Below are positions 9,697 through 17,465 of a stretch of 64,000 bases of DNA, in pieces. Positions within the stretch are counted from its first letter, which is position 1. The number at the start of each line of letters is the position of its first letter. Origin of the DNA: Flavobacteriaceae bacterium. GTDB taxonomy: Bacteria; Bacteroidota; Bacteroidia; Flavobacteriales; Flavobacteriaceae. The notes below the pieces were generated by a model. It worked only from the letters and a program-made list of their open reading frames with translations, ran no database searches and was not told the origin of the DNA. The stretch covers positions 124,001 to 188,000 of the forward strand of contig JAQWSK010000016.1 of the NCBI GenBank assembly GCA_029243245.1, read 5' to 3'. A program made the position numbers and the translations under genes.

Positions 9697-10236
9697 ATGA
9701 AAAAATATTTAATCCTTATAATCTCTTTAATCACAATTTTAAGCTGCAATAACTTAAAAGAGAAAAAAGAATCTATTGTAAAACTTAAAGTTTCTTTAAA
9801 TCCTAAAAATGACAGTGGGACATCTGGTTTTGTAACCCTAACACAAGAAAATAATAGTAAAGTAAAACTTGAAGCTCATGTAATGGGCTTAAATCCTGGT
9901 AGTCATGCAATTCATATTCATGAAAAAGCTGATTGTTCATCTATTGATGGAAAATCAGCTGGAGGACATTGGAATCCAACTTTTGAAAATCATGGTTCAT
10001 GGGGAAGTGATAAAGGATTTCACAGAGGAGATATTGGAAATTTTATTGCAGATGAAAATGGACATGGAATGGTTAAATTTAGTACAAATCTATGGTGCCT
10101 GAACTGCGATGATTCTGTTAAAAATATAGTTGGCAGATCTATTATTATTCACGATGGAGAAGATGATTTTATTTCTCAACCATCTGGAGCAGCAGGAGCA
10201 AGAGTTTCATGTGTAGGAATTATTAGTGAATTATAA
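9697..10236 (+). CDS. sodC: Cu/Zn superoxide dismutase, lipoprotein
   Basis: Converts superoxide to hydrogen peroxide and oxygen in the cell envelope. The 179-residue protein begins with a lipoprotein signal ending in TILSC. All metal ligands are visible: two Cu-ligand His in HAIHIHE, the bridging His in GGHWNP, Zn-ligand His in ENHGSW and FHRGDIGNF (with the Asp), and the last Cu-ligand His in IIIHDGEDD. The structural disulfide Cys pair is in KADCSS and RVSCVG. The stop is 3 bases from that of the convergent acyltransferase gene. OxyR is coded about 2 kb downstream, but nothing shows that OxyR controls this gene. Confidence 0.96.
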   Translation: MKKYLILIISLITILSCNNLKEKKESIVKLKVSLNPKNDSGTSGFVTLTQENNSKVKLEAHVMGLNPGSHAIHIHEKADCSSIDGKSAGGHWNPTFENHGSWGSDKGFHRGDIGNFIADENGHGMVKFSTNLWCLNCDDSVKNIVGRSIIIHDGEDDFISQPSGAAGARVSCVGIISEL

Positions 10237-10239
10237 ATC

Positions 10240-11037
10240 CTAAAACATTCTGTTTTTATTTAATTTTTCTTGAGCTTCAATCTCTTCTATTGACATCACT
10301 TTTAAAAAAGAGGGGTGTTGTTCAATCGCATATTCAATTTTTTCAATGATTTCTTTAACAGAATCATTATCATAATCTATATCTAATGCTTCTTTAATAT
10401 GCATTGTTTGCAAGATATCTCGTTTTTTTATCATTATCCCTTTTTTGTCAAAAGAGCGCCTAAAGCCATCAATAACAATCGGAATTACTATAGGTTTATA
10501 AGTTTTAACAATATGTGCTGTGCCTTTTCTAATAGGCTTAAATGGCTTAGTCGTACCCTGGGGAAAAGTTATTACCCAACCATCATCTAAAGCTTTTCCA
10601 ATATTTGAAATATCAGAAAATTTAACCCGCCTGTTAATTTCTTTTCCTTTTTCACGCCAAGTCCTTTCAATAGAAATTGAACCTGCATAAGCTAATATTC
10701 TAGGTAAGATTCCTGCTTTCATAGTATCTTTTGCTGCAACATAATAGATGTTTAGTTTTGGATGCCATATATATCCTACATTTTTTATAGAATCTATTCT
10801 ACCTCGTAAACAAGAATTGAATACATGAAGCATTGCTACTACATCAGCAAAATAAGTTTGATGATTGGAAACAAATAAAACATTTTTATCAGGTAAGTTT
10901 TTAATAATTTCAGATCCTTGAATTTTTAAATTATTAAACCCTCTATACCTCCTATGAGTCATTATTCCCATGTACCGAATCAACCATTTCTTTAAAATCA
11001 AATAATGTCCAAAAGAATTTTTTTTAAGAAATAACAT
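10240..11037 (-). CDS. 1-acyl-sn-glycerol-3-phosphate acyltransferase family protein
   Basis: A PlsC-type acyltransferase of 265 residues that probably transfers an acyl chain to lysophosphatidic acid or a related lipid at the cytoplasmic membrane. The acyltransferase block SNHQTYFADVVAML has the catalytic His and Asp separated by five residues rather than the classical four, a form I associate with this Bacteroidota subgroup. FPQGTTKPFKPIRKGTA stands in place of the usual EGTR motif. The start is an ATG. The Nudix gene lies 31 bases upstream on the same strand. Confidence 0.85.
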   Translation of the reverse strand: MLFLKKNSFGHYLILKKWLIRYMGIMTHRRYRGFNNLKIQGSEIIKNLPDKNVLFVSNHQTYFADVVAMLHVFNSCLRGRIDSIKNVGYIWHPKLNIYYVAAKDTMKAGILPRILAYAGSISIERTWREKGKEINRRVKFSDISNIGKALDDGWVITFPQGTTKPFKPIRKGTAHIVKTYKPIVIPIVIDGFRRSFDKKGIMIKKRDILQTMHIKEALDIDYDNDSVKEIIEKIEYAIEQHPSFLKVMSIEEIEAQEKLNKNRMF

Positions 11038-11068
11038 TGATCTTTATAAATAGAATTATGATGTAAAT

Positions 11069-11713
11069 TTAATAATGTATTGCTTTTAATAAAAATTTAA
11101 ACTCTGATAATATCATTGCCGTTGCACCCCAGACAATATTATTATTAAAATTGTATGCAGGGACTTCTATCTCATTCATGTAATTGTTAGAAATATCAGT
11201 TTTTATTTGTGACGAATCATTTAATAAAGATTCAAAAGTTACATCAAAAACTTTTTTCACTTCATTTTTATCAATTTTAAAATTTGGAGATTTATTGTAA
11301 ATAGCTATAAAAGGATATACAATAAAATTGCTTGGAGGTATGTAAATCGACGATAAACTCCTTATAAAATGCATCGTTGTTCTATCTAATCCTAACTCCT
11401 CCTCTGTCTCTCTTATTGATGTTTTCCAATTTGATTCATCAAATGATTCATTTTTACCTCCCGGTAAACACATTTGACCAGAATGAATCCCTTTATTTAC
11501 AGGTCTTTCCATTAATGCAAAACATGCATCATCTTGGATATTTTTATAAACACAAATTAAAACACTGGCTTTTAGAGCATTTAATTCATAGCTTTTATGG
11601 ATATTTAAAAATTTTAATCTTTCAAATGAAGACATCTCTATATGAGCTTGTGTTCCAGGTAACGAGATTTCTTTTAATTTTGAAATTGAATTTTGAAATA
11701 CCAAAAACTTCAT
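11069..11713 (-). CDS. Nudix hydrolase, CoA pyrophosphatase-like
   Basis: A 214-residue Nudix protein. The Nudix box is read in LPGGKNESFDESNW and SIRETEEELGL, with the slightly lengthened spacing found in the CoA pyrophosphatase (NUDT7/NudL) branch, and the upstream SGQMCLPGG agrees. The expected activity is cleavage of CoA or acyl-CoA to 4'-phosphopantetheine and ADP. I start it at the ATG at 11713, because KFLVFQNSISKLKEISLPG aligns with the usual beginning of these proteins; the longer frame to 11773 begins with TTG. This start codon overlaps the start codon of the divergent gene at 11712. Confidence 0.87.
   Translation of the reverse strand: MKFLVFQNSISKLKEISLPGTQAHIEMSSFERLKFLNIHKSYELNALKASVLICVYKNIQDDACFALMERPVNKGIHSGQMCLPGGKNESFDESNWKTSIRETEEELGLDRTTMHFIRSLSSIYIPPSNFIVYPFIAIYNKSPNFKIDKNEVKKVFDVTFESLLNDSSQIKTDISNNYMNEIEVPAYNFNNNIVWGATAMILSEFKFLLKAIHY
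11675..11682 (+). promoter_or_regulatory. Candidate -7 promoter octamer for the cyclophilin lipoprotein gene, inside the Nudix coding sequence
   Basis: TAATTTTG matches the Bacteroidota -7 consensus TAnnTTTG. A TTG at 11648-11650 lies 24 bases upstream, slightly longer than the usual spacing. Transcription would begin near 11689, about 23 bases before the ATG at 11712. Because that start overlaps the divergent start codon, any promoter has to lie inside the neighbouring gene. Confidence 0.4.
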
Positions 11714-12389
11714 GAAAAGACTTTTATTAATTTTAATATTTTTCAATAGTTGTGAAACTCTTAAAAAAGACAAATATGTTATCCGAAAAGTAAAAAATAA
11801 AACTACAGCCAGTCTAAAGGTAAAACAGAATAGTGATTTTATAAAATTAAATGGAAATAATGCGATTCCTTTTTTATTTGATTACGGAAAGAAAAACAAA
11901 GAAAATAAAGTAAGGTTACATACTGAATATGGAGATATTGATATACTATTATTTACAAACACAAATATTCATCGTTCAAATTTTATTTTTCTAACCAAGA
12001 AAAAATATTTTGATGGTACAATTTTTCATAGAGTCGTTCCAAATTTTATTATTCAAGGAGGTAACTCAGATAACTCTAAGATTTTACTGAAAAGAAGTCA
12101 GATTGGTCGTTATCTCATTCCCCCAGACACAAGAAAAGGAAATAAACATCATAGAGGAGTAATTTCAATGCCAAGTAGTGAAAGGGATAACCCTCATAAA
12201 TTAGCATCACCATTTGAGTTTTTTATTGTTCAACAAAAGCCTGGTGCTTATCATCTAGATAAAAATTATACAGCTTTTGGAAAAGTAATTAAAGGAATGG
12301 ACGTTGTTGATAAAATTAATAGAGAACCTACAGATAGTAGAGAAACTCCTCATAAAAATATTTATATCACTGCTTTAGTAATCGAATGA
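11712..12389 (+). CDS. Peptidyl-prolyl cis-trans isomerase, cyclophilin type, lipoprotein
   Basis: A 225-residue lipoprotein (MKRLLLILIFFNSCE, Cys acylated) followed by a basic linker and a bacterial cyclophilin domain. The active site is seen in FDGTIFHRVVPNFIIQGG, followed by the GVISMPSS and FEFFIVQQ strands. It should fold or chaperone envelope proteins. The usual SGSQFFI segment is altered to SPFEFFIVQQ and there is an insertion before it, so this is a divergent cyclophilin. The ATG at 11712 is fixed by the signal peptide and overlaps the start codon of the divergent Nudix gene. Confidence 0.88.
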   Translation: MKRLLLILIFFNSCETLKKDKYVIRKVKNKTTASLKVKQNSDFIKLNGNNAIPFLFDYGKKNKENKVRLHTEYGDIDILLFTNTNIHRSNFIFLTKKKYFDGTIFHRVVPNFIIQGGNSDNSKILLKRSQIGRYLIPPDTRKGNKHHRGVISMPSSERDNPHKLASPFEFFIVQQKPGAYHLDKNYTAFGKVIKGMDVVDKINREPTDSRETPHKNIYITALVIE

Positions 12390-12434
12390 TATAAATTTTT
12401 CTTATTATATTTACTTGAATAATAGTATATACTA

Positions 12435-13361
12435 ATGACACTCTCTCAACTTCAATATACATTAGCTGTAGCTAAATATGGAAATTTCACCCTAGCTGCT
12501 GAAAAGTCTAATGTTACTCAACCTACTTTAAGTATGCAGGTTCAAAAACTTGAAGAAGAGCTTGGGGCTTTAATATTTGATCGTAGTACTAAACCTATTA
12601 AGTTAACTAATATTGGTGAAATAATAATTTTACAATCAAAAAATATAGTCGAAGAATCTCAAAAAATGAAATATTTAATTGATCAAGAAAAGGGAGTGGT
12701 AGAAGGAGAGTTTAGATTAGGAATTATTCCAACTGTTATGCCAACTTTACTTCCACTCTTTTTAAATACTTTTCTAAAAAAATTTACTAAAGTGTCTTTA
12801 AAAATTGAAGAATTAAATACACAAAATTTTATAGAACAAATATTAGACGGGAGATTAGATGCTGGGATTGGCGCAACACCTTTAGATAATTCTAAATTGA
12901 TTGAAAACCCATTATATTATGAACCATTTGTGGGATATATTCCTGAAAGTCATCCATTACATAAAAACAAAAAAATTGAAATAAATGACCTAAAAAATGG
13001 AAAAGTTTTAATTCTAGAAGACGGTCATTGTTTTAGAAATCAAATAATTAATTTATGTAATATAAATACAAACAATAAAAACTTAAGTATTAAAAGCGGA
13101 AGCTTTGAAACCATGATAAATTTAGCTAATGAGGGATTAGGAATGACTATACTTCCCTACATGCAGACTCTTGTCTTGTCTGACAAGAACCAAACAAACT
13201 TGAGGTTCTTTGATGACCCTGCTCCAGCAAGGGAAATCAGTCTGATCTATTCAAAATCACAATTTAAACTTCCAATTATCTTTGCCTTAAATAAAGTTAT
13301 TGATTCAGTAATTAGAGGAACTATTAAGTTTGAAAATGTAAAAATAATTACGCCAAAATAA
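12435..13361 (+). CDS. oxyR: Hydrogen peroxide-sensing LysR-type regulator OxyR
   Basis: A 308-residue LysR-family regulator. The N-terminal winged helix includes AAEKSNVTQPTLSMQVQKLE. In the regulatory domain the block EDGHCFRNQIINLC places two cysteines at residues 199 and 208, the same numbers as the peroxide-sensing disulfide pair of Escherichia coli OxyR, and the surrounding residues also agree. It is therefore very probably a thiol-disulfide peroxide switch. No catalase or peroxidase gene is adjacent; the Cu/Zn SOD gene is about 2.2 kb upstream. The ATG at 12435 is 45 bases after the preceding gene. Confidence 0.93.
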   Translation: MTLSQLQYTLAVAKYGNFTLAAEKSNVTQPTLSMQVQKLEEELGALIFDRSTKPIKLTNIGEIIILQSKNIVEESQKMKYLIDQEKGVVEGEFRLGIIPTVMPTLLPLFLNTFLKKFTKVSLKIEELNTQNFIEQILDGRLDAGIGATPLDNSKLIENPLYYEPFVGYIPESHPLHKNKKIEINDLKNGKVLILEDGHCFRNQIINLCNINTNNKNLSIKSGSFETMINLANEGLGMTILPYMQTLVLSDKNQTNLRFFDDPAPAREISLIYSKSQFKLPIIFALNKVIDSVIRGTIKFENVKIITPK

Positions 13362-13449
13362 TTAAAATCTCTTTTGGTAAGTTAAAACAAACAAATTGTC
13401 AAACAGCTTGCGAGAAATGTAATTAACCTTATATTTGCTCAATATTTTT

Positions 13450-13524
13450 CGGGGTGTAGCGTAGCCCGGTCATCGCGCCTGCTTTGGGAGCAGGAGGTCG
13501 CAGGTTCGAATCCTGCCACCCCGA
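13450..13524 (+). tRNA. tRNA-Pro (anticodon TGG)
   Basis: A 75-base cloverleaf. The acceptor stem is CGGGGTG paired with CACCCCG, with discriminator A at 13524. The anticodon stem is CCTGC/GCAGG with loop TTTGGGA, so the anticodon is TGG. The T arm is GCAGG TTCGAAT CCTGC. CCA is not encoded. The C1-G72 pair is usual for bacterial tRNA-Pro. A rho-independent terminator follows at 13553. Confidence 0.97.
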
Positions 13525-13552
13525 CAAATTATATACATAACTTACTATAAAT

Positions 13553-13577
13553 GAGGGACTTAACAGTTCCTCTTTTT
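13553..13577 (+). terminator. Rho-independent terminator after tRNA-Pro
   Basis: The stem GAGGGACT pairs with AGTTCCTC (one G-T pair) around the four-base loop TAAC, and is followed by TTTTTATTT. It lies 28 bases after the tRNA-Pro gene and points the same way, so it should end that transcript. It is one of the few canonical terminators in the window. Confidence 0.85.
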
Positions 13578-13686
13578 ATTTACCCCCATATATAGTTCTT
13601 TTTTTTACTATTTAAGGAATTGTAATCAATTCTTTTAAGTTTCATAATGAGTTTTATTTTAGCTTTTAATTCTTTATTACTTTCAC

Positions 13687-13722
13687 CAGCTTATTTTTAT
13701 TTATTAAAACTAAAATAAGCTG
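13687..13722. repeat. Perfect 11-bp inverted repeat in the 298-base gap before the kinase-permease operon
   Basis: CAGCTTATTTT and AAAATAAGCTG form a perfect dyad around a 14-base spacer. There is no T-run after it on either strand, so it is not a canonical terminator. It lies 101 bases upstream of the ATG at 13823 and could be an operator or a leader structure of that operon. Apart from this dyad and the terminator at 13553, I see nothing in the gap between 13525 and 13822. Confidence 0.6.
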
Positions 13723-13822
13723 AAAAAACTGTTTAAGATTTATAGTCTGTTTTTTAATAATTTTTCTTGTTGAAACTTAACTTATATTGATTACATTAAC
13801 TTTATTAACTAAATATCCTATA

Positions 13823-14968
13823 ATGATAAATAAAGTGTTTGTTTCAGGGTGTTTTGATCTTCTACACACTGGGCATTTAGAATTCTTAGAAAATGCTAGT
13901 AATTATGGTGATTTATATGTTGGAATTGGATCAGATGAAACTGTAAAACAACTCAAAGGCGACTACCCTGTGATGAATGAAAATGAAAGAAAATATATGG
14001 TCGAATCACTTAAATTTGTTAGCAAATGTAAAATCAATTCTGGAAATGGAATTATTGATTTTTTGAATGAAATTTCAACTATAAAACCAGAAATTTTTAT
14101 CGTTAATAAAGATGGAGACCATAAAGAAAAGTTCAATCTGTGTAAAAAACTCAATATTGAATACAAAGTTTTTGAACGTAAATCAAAAGCTTTTTTTAAA
14201 AAAAGATCAACTACTAAAATAAATAAAATCTCTAGAATTCCATTTAGAATCGATATTGCGGGTGGATGGTTAGACCAATTGAGTGTAAATAATTTATGTT
14301 CAGGATCAGTTATAACTATATCAATTGAACCTAATAAAAAATTTAATCAGAAAAGCGGAATGGCAACTAGCACAAGGAAAGCAGCTAAAGAATTGTGGGG
14401 AAACCAGCTTCCGATTGGAAATAAAGAAAAATTAGCCAAAATTTTATTTAGCTATGATAATTTCCCAGTAAAAAAAGAAATTTCTGGGTCTCAAGATGCT
14501 ATTGGTATTGTATATCCAGGTGTTAACAAATTGTTTTATGAAAATGGATACTGGCCGAAAAAAATTGATACTGTTTTGAAAGAAAAAACATTAAATTTTA
14601 TTGAAAAAAATATTTATCTGGTTCCGCTTGGACCGAGAAAAGACGATTATGATGTTTATAAAAATTCAAACATTAATAACGCAAATTGCTCAAAACTTTC
14701 TAAAGCATCTGAAAAAACGTGGAGAGGAATTATTAATAATAATTTAAAAGATTTCGGTGAAGGTATGCTAGAAGCTTTTCAAGCTCAATTAGAACTATTC
14801 CCAAATATGATTGATAATGAAATTATTAAAAACATTGAAAAATATAAAAAAAATAGTTTGGGATATAAATTATCAGGAGCTGGCGGAGGTGGTTATATAA
14901 TAATTGTAAGTAAAACTCAAGTAAAAGATTCATTTAAGATAAAAATTAGAAGAAAAAATAATTTCTAA
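13823..14968 (+). CDS. Cytidylyltransferase-GHMP kinase fusion (predicted sugar-1-kinase / nucleotidylyltransferase)
   Basis: A 381-residue two-domain protein. Residues 1-135 are a HIGH-type cytidylyltransferase domain: GCFDLLHTGH at 9-18 with the HxGH motif, and RSTTKI at 128-133 as the second signature. Residues 138-381 are a GHMP-family sugar kinase domain: RIPFRIDIAGGWLD at 138-151, a degenerate ATP loop SGMATST at 178-184, SGSQDAIG at 221-228 as in HddA- and Fkp-type kinases, and SGAGGGGY at 351-358. I start it at the ATG at 13823; the longer frame begins with TTG at 13787. The stop overlaps the start of the permease gene (TAATG). From the neighbours I infer activation of L-fucose or a similar sugar to a 1-phosphate and then a nucleotide sugar. 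The substrate and the nucleotide are not proven. Confidence 0.85.
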   Translation: MINKVFVSGCFDLLHTGHLEFLENASNYGDLYVGIGSDETVKQLKGDYPVMNENERKYMVESLKFVSKCKINSGNGIIDFLNEISTIKPEIFIVNKDGDHKEKFNLCKKLNIEYKVFERKSKAFFKKRSTTKINKISRIPFRIDIAGGWLDQLSVNNLCSGSVITISIEPNKKFNQKSGMATSTRKAAKELWGNQLPIGNKEKLAKILFSYDNFPVKKEISGSQDAIGIVYPGVNKLFYENGYWPKKIDTVLKEKTLNFIEKNIYLVPLGPRKDDYDVYKNSNINNANCSKLSKASEKTWRGIINNNLKDFGEGMLEAFQAQLELFPNMIDNEIIKNIEKYKKNSLGYKLSGAGGGGYIIIVSKTQVKDSFKIKIRRKNNF

Positions 14969-16272
14969 TGAAAAATAATTCTAAAATTGTGTCAAATGAA
15001 TATTTGATACCCTTCATTTTGGTTACATCGCTTTTTGCCCTTTGGGGATTTGCAAACTCAGTAACTGATCCAATGGTTAATGCTTTTAAAAAAGTTTTAG
15101 AACTATCAAATTCAGAAGCCGCATGGATTCAAATGTCATTTTATGGAGGTTATTTTTGCATGGCATTACCAGCATCATTATTTATGAGGAGATACTCATA
15201 TAAGACAGGTATATTAATTGGATTAACTTTATATGCATTTGGAGCATTATTATTTTATCCAGCAGCAATTACAGAACAATTTTGGTTTTTTTGCTTTGGA
15301 CTTTACATACTTACTTTTGGATTGGCTTTTTTAGAAACTGCAGCTAATCCTTATGCTCTTTCGATGGGGGCTAGAGAGACAGCCACTCAGCGATTAAATC
15401 TGGCTCAAGCTTTTAATTCAATTGGCTTAATTGCTGGTCTTTTTGTAGCTCAACAGTTTGTTTTAAAAAAATTGCAGTCAGATAATATTACTAATTTTAA
15501 TGCTTTAGATGAAGCTTCTAAAATGCAAATTAAAATTGTAGATTTAGTAGTTATCAGAGACCCATATGTAATTTTAGGACTAGTTGTTTTAGCAATTATT
15601 GTTTTATTTATAACAATTAAAATGCCTGAATCTAAAGACAAGACATCAAATGCTCTTATTGGAAATACTTTTAAAAAACTTGCAAAAAATGTTAGATATA
15701 GAAATGGTGTGTTTTCTCAAATATTATATGTTGGTGCACAAATAATGTGCTGGACCTACATATATCAATATGCTGAAGGAAAAGGAATAGATATGGCTAC
15801 AGCAGGCTACTATCAAATGATTGCTTTTATTTTTTTTGCAGTTGGACGTGTTTTTGGAATTTATTTACTAAGATTTATAAATTCTGGGACCTTACTAATG
15901 TTTTTTTCCTTTTTTTCTATTTTCTGTTGTTTAGGAATCATTTTATTTAAAGGAATTTTAGGGCTTTATTGTTTAGTTTGTGTTTCATTTTTTATGTCTT
16001 TAATGTTTCCAACAATATATGGGATAGCTTTAGGTGATTTAAATGATGAAGAAAGTAAAATTGGATCAGCTGGTTTGGTGATGGCAATTGTAGGTGGAGC
16101 TCTAATGCCTAAATTACAAGCAATTATTATAGATGTTGGAGGTAATGATGTTAATGATATTACAATTTTTGGAGTTTCTGAAATAAATTTGTCATTCACT
16201 CTACCATTAATTTGTTTTTTATTTATTGCGCATTTTGGATATAAAATTGGAAATTTAAGCCTAAAAGAATGA
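14968..16272 (+). CDS. fucP: L-fucose:H+ symporter family permease
   Basis: A 434-residue, 12-helix major facilitator protein of the FucP group. Matching segments include FALWGFANSVTDPMVNAFKK in the first helix and loop, WIQMSFYGGYF in helix 2, FLETAANPYAL in helix 4, and MFPTIYGIALG late in the protein. FucP imports L-fucose, and relatives import other sugars, with protons across the inner membrane. The gene overlaps the preceding fusion kinase by 1 base and the following mutarotase by 4 bases (ATGA), so the three form one translationally coupled operon. Exact sugar specificity is inferred from family only. Confidence 0.9.
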   Translation: MKNNSKIVSNEYLIPFILVTSLFALWGFANSVTDPMVNAFKKVLELSNSEAAWIQMSFYGGYFCMALPASLFMRRYSYKTGILIGLTLYAFGALLFYPAAITEQFWFFCFGLYILTFGLAFLETAANPYALSMGARETATQRLNLAQAFNSIGLIAGLFVAQQFVLKKLQSDNITNFNALDEASKMQIKIVDLVVIRDPYVILGLVVLAIIVLFITIKMPESKDKTSNALIGNTFKKLAKNVRYRNGVFSQILYVGAQIMCWTYIYQYAEGKGIDMATAGYYQMIAFIFFAVGRVFGIYLLRFINSGTLLMFFSFFSIFCCLGIILFKGILGLYCLVCVSFFMSLMFPTIYGIALGDLNDEESKIGSAGLVMAIVGGALMPKLQAIIIDVGGNDVNDITIFGVSEINLSFTLPLICFLFIAHFGYKIGNLSLKE

Positions 16273-16571
16273 AAAGATATTGCTATACCCTAAATTTAAA
16301 AAATGATAAAAAATTAATTAAAAAATATATTGAACACCATCAAAATGTATGGCCTGAGGTTTTAGAAAGTTTTAAAAGAAATGGTGTGATAAATGCTGAA
16401 ATTTATAATGTTTCAAACAGGCTGTTTTTCTTAATTGATACATTCGATTCTTTCTCCGATGAAAAAATAAAAAAATACAATTTAGAAGATCCAATTATTC
16501 AAAAATGGGAAAAACTGATGTGGACGTTTCAAGAACCATTACCTTTTAGAAAAAAAATGAAAAATGGATAA
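16269..16571 (+). CDS. L-rhamnose/L-fucose mutarotase family protein (RhaM-like)
   Basis: A 100-residue dimeric alpha-beta barrel type protein of the L-rhamnose mutarotase family (formerly DUF718). The catalytic region EHHQNVWPEVLESFKRNGV and the end MWTFQEPLPF are typical. It speeds conversion between alpha and beta anomers of a free sugar. Coupled by ATGA overlap to the permease gene, it probably supplies the anomer that the fused GHMP kinase phosphorylates at C1. A true FucU fold is longer and different in sequence, so RhaM-like is the better label. Confidence 0.88.
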   Translation: MKRYCYTLNLKNDKKLIKKYIEHHQNVWPEVLESFKRNGVINAEIYNVSNRLFFLIDTFDSFSDEKIKKYNLEDPIIQKWEKLMWTFQEPLPFRKKMKNG

Positions 16572-16628
16572 AGATGAATCAAATTTTCAAATTATAATTG
16601 AATATGATTTCAAATTTGATTTATGCTT

Positions 16629-16702
16629 CGGGATGTGGCGCAGTCTGGTAGCGCACACGCATGGGGTGCGTGGGGTCGCAGGTTCAAATCCTGTCATCCC
16701 GA
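16629..16702 (+). tRNA. tRNA-Pro (anticodon GGG)
   Basis: A 74-base cloverleaf. The acceptor stem is CGGGATG paired with CATCCCG, discriminator A at 16702. The anticodon stem is CACGC/GCGTG with loop ATGGGGT, giving anticodon GGG. The T arm is GCAGG TTCAAAT CCTGT. CCA is not encoded. Its 3' half is very similar to that of the tRNA-Pro(TGG) gene at 13450. Confidence 0.96.
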
Positions 16703-16746
16703 CTACAATTAATTTATTAAGATATTTGTTCTTATAAATAAAAATA

Positions 16747-17373
16747 ATGCTAAAACATTTATGCTTTGAAGAACGCTGGAATGTCTACAGTCATAGCCTA
16801 GGAGCTATTTTTAGTTTGATTGGCATTATATATATTTTTCAGCTTTATCCCCCTAAGTCATTTTCAGCCTCAATTGGATTAATAGTTTACGGAAGTTCAA
16901 TATTGTTTTTATTCTTGGCCTCAACCATATACCATTCAGCAAAAAATGAAAAAAAAGCCTTTTGGCAAAAAATTGACCACATAGGAATTTATTTTTTAAT
17001 TGCAGGAACATACACCCCAGTAACTTTAACAATTTTGAAAGATAGCTCTGGAAATATTATTTTATTCTCAGTCTGGACTATTGCATTTATTGGAATTATA
17101 TACAAATTATTGTATATAAATAAATTTCAAAATTTTTCATTAATTCTTTATTTATCTATGGGCTGGTTAATTTTAATTGATTTTAAAAATATCATAGTAT
17201 TATTTTCAAAAGATGAATTCTTTTTTTTGACCTTCGGTGGATTCTTTTATACCTTTGGCACAATATTTTATCGATGGCAAAAACTATATTTAAACCACCT
17301 TATCTGGCACCTATTTGTTATTTTAGGGGCTGGATCTCATTTGGTTATGATTGCCAAAATATACAGTGATTAA
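16747..17373 (+). CDS. Haemolysin III/PAQR family membrane protein
   Basis: A 208-residue protein with about seven predicted membrane helices. The N-terminal ERWNVYSHSLGAIFSLIG, the SxxYH-like STIYHSAKN, the DHIGIYFLIAGTYTP block and the C-terminal HLIWHLFVILGAGSH are the family's conserved metal-binding segments. PAQR proteins in bacteria have been linked to membrane lipid homeostasis; haemolysis is probably not the native role. The ATG at 16747 is 44 bases after tRNA-Pro(GGG). Confidence 0.9.
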   Translation: MLKHLCFEERWNVYSHSLGAIFSLIGIIYIFQLYPPKSFSASIGLIVYGSSILFLFLASTIYHSAKNEKKAFWQKIDHIGIYFLIAGTYTPVTLTILKDSSGNIILFSVWTIAFIGIIYKLLYINKFQNFSLILYLSMGWLILIDFKNIIVLFSKDEFFFLTFGGFFYTFGTIFYRWQKLYLNHLIWHLFVILGAGSHLVMIAKIYSD

Positions 17374-17465
17374 TTATAATGCAGCAATCTTAAAGCCTAT
17401 CTTTAGATTTTTAATTGATTTGCCATTTTAATCAATTCTTGTTCTTAAATCATAAAAAACTGAAT

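Noticed and set aside
13525-13822. A hidden small gene in the longest intergenic gap
   Set aside because: All frames are short and interrupted; the gap holds a terminator and an inverted repeat but no convincing coding pattern.
16578-16620. Terminator between the mutarotase gene and tRNA-Pro(GGG)
   Set aside because: ATCAAATTT and AAATTTGAT can pair, but the loop is 25 bases and the stem almost all A-T with no T-run, so it is too weak to call.
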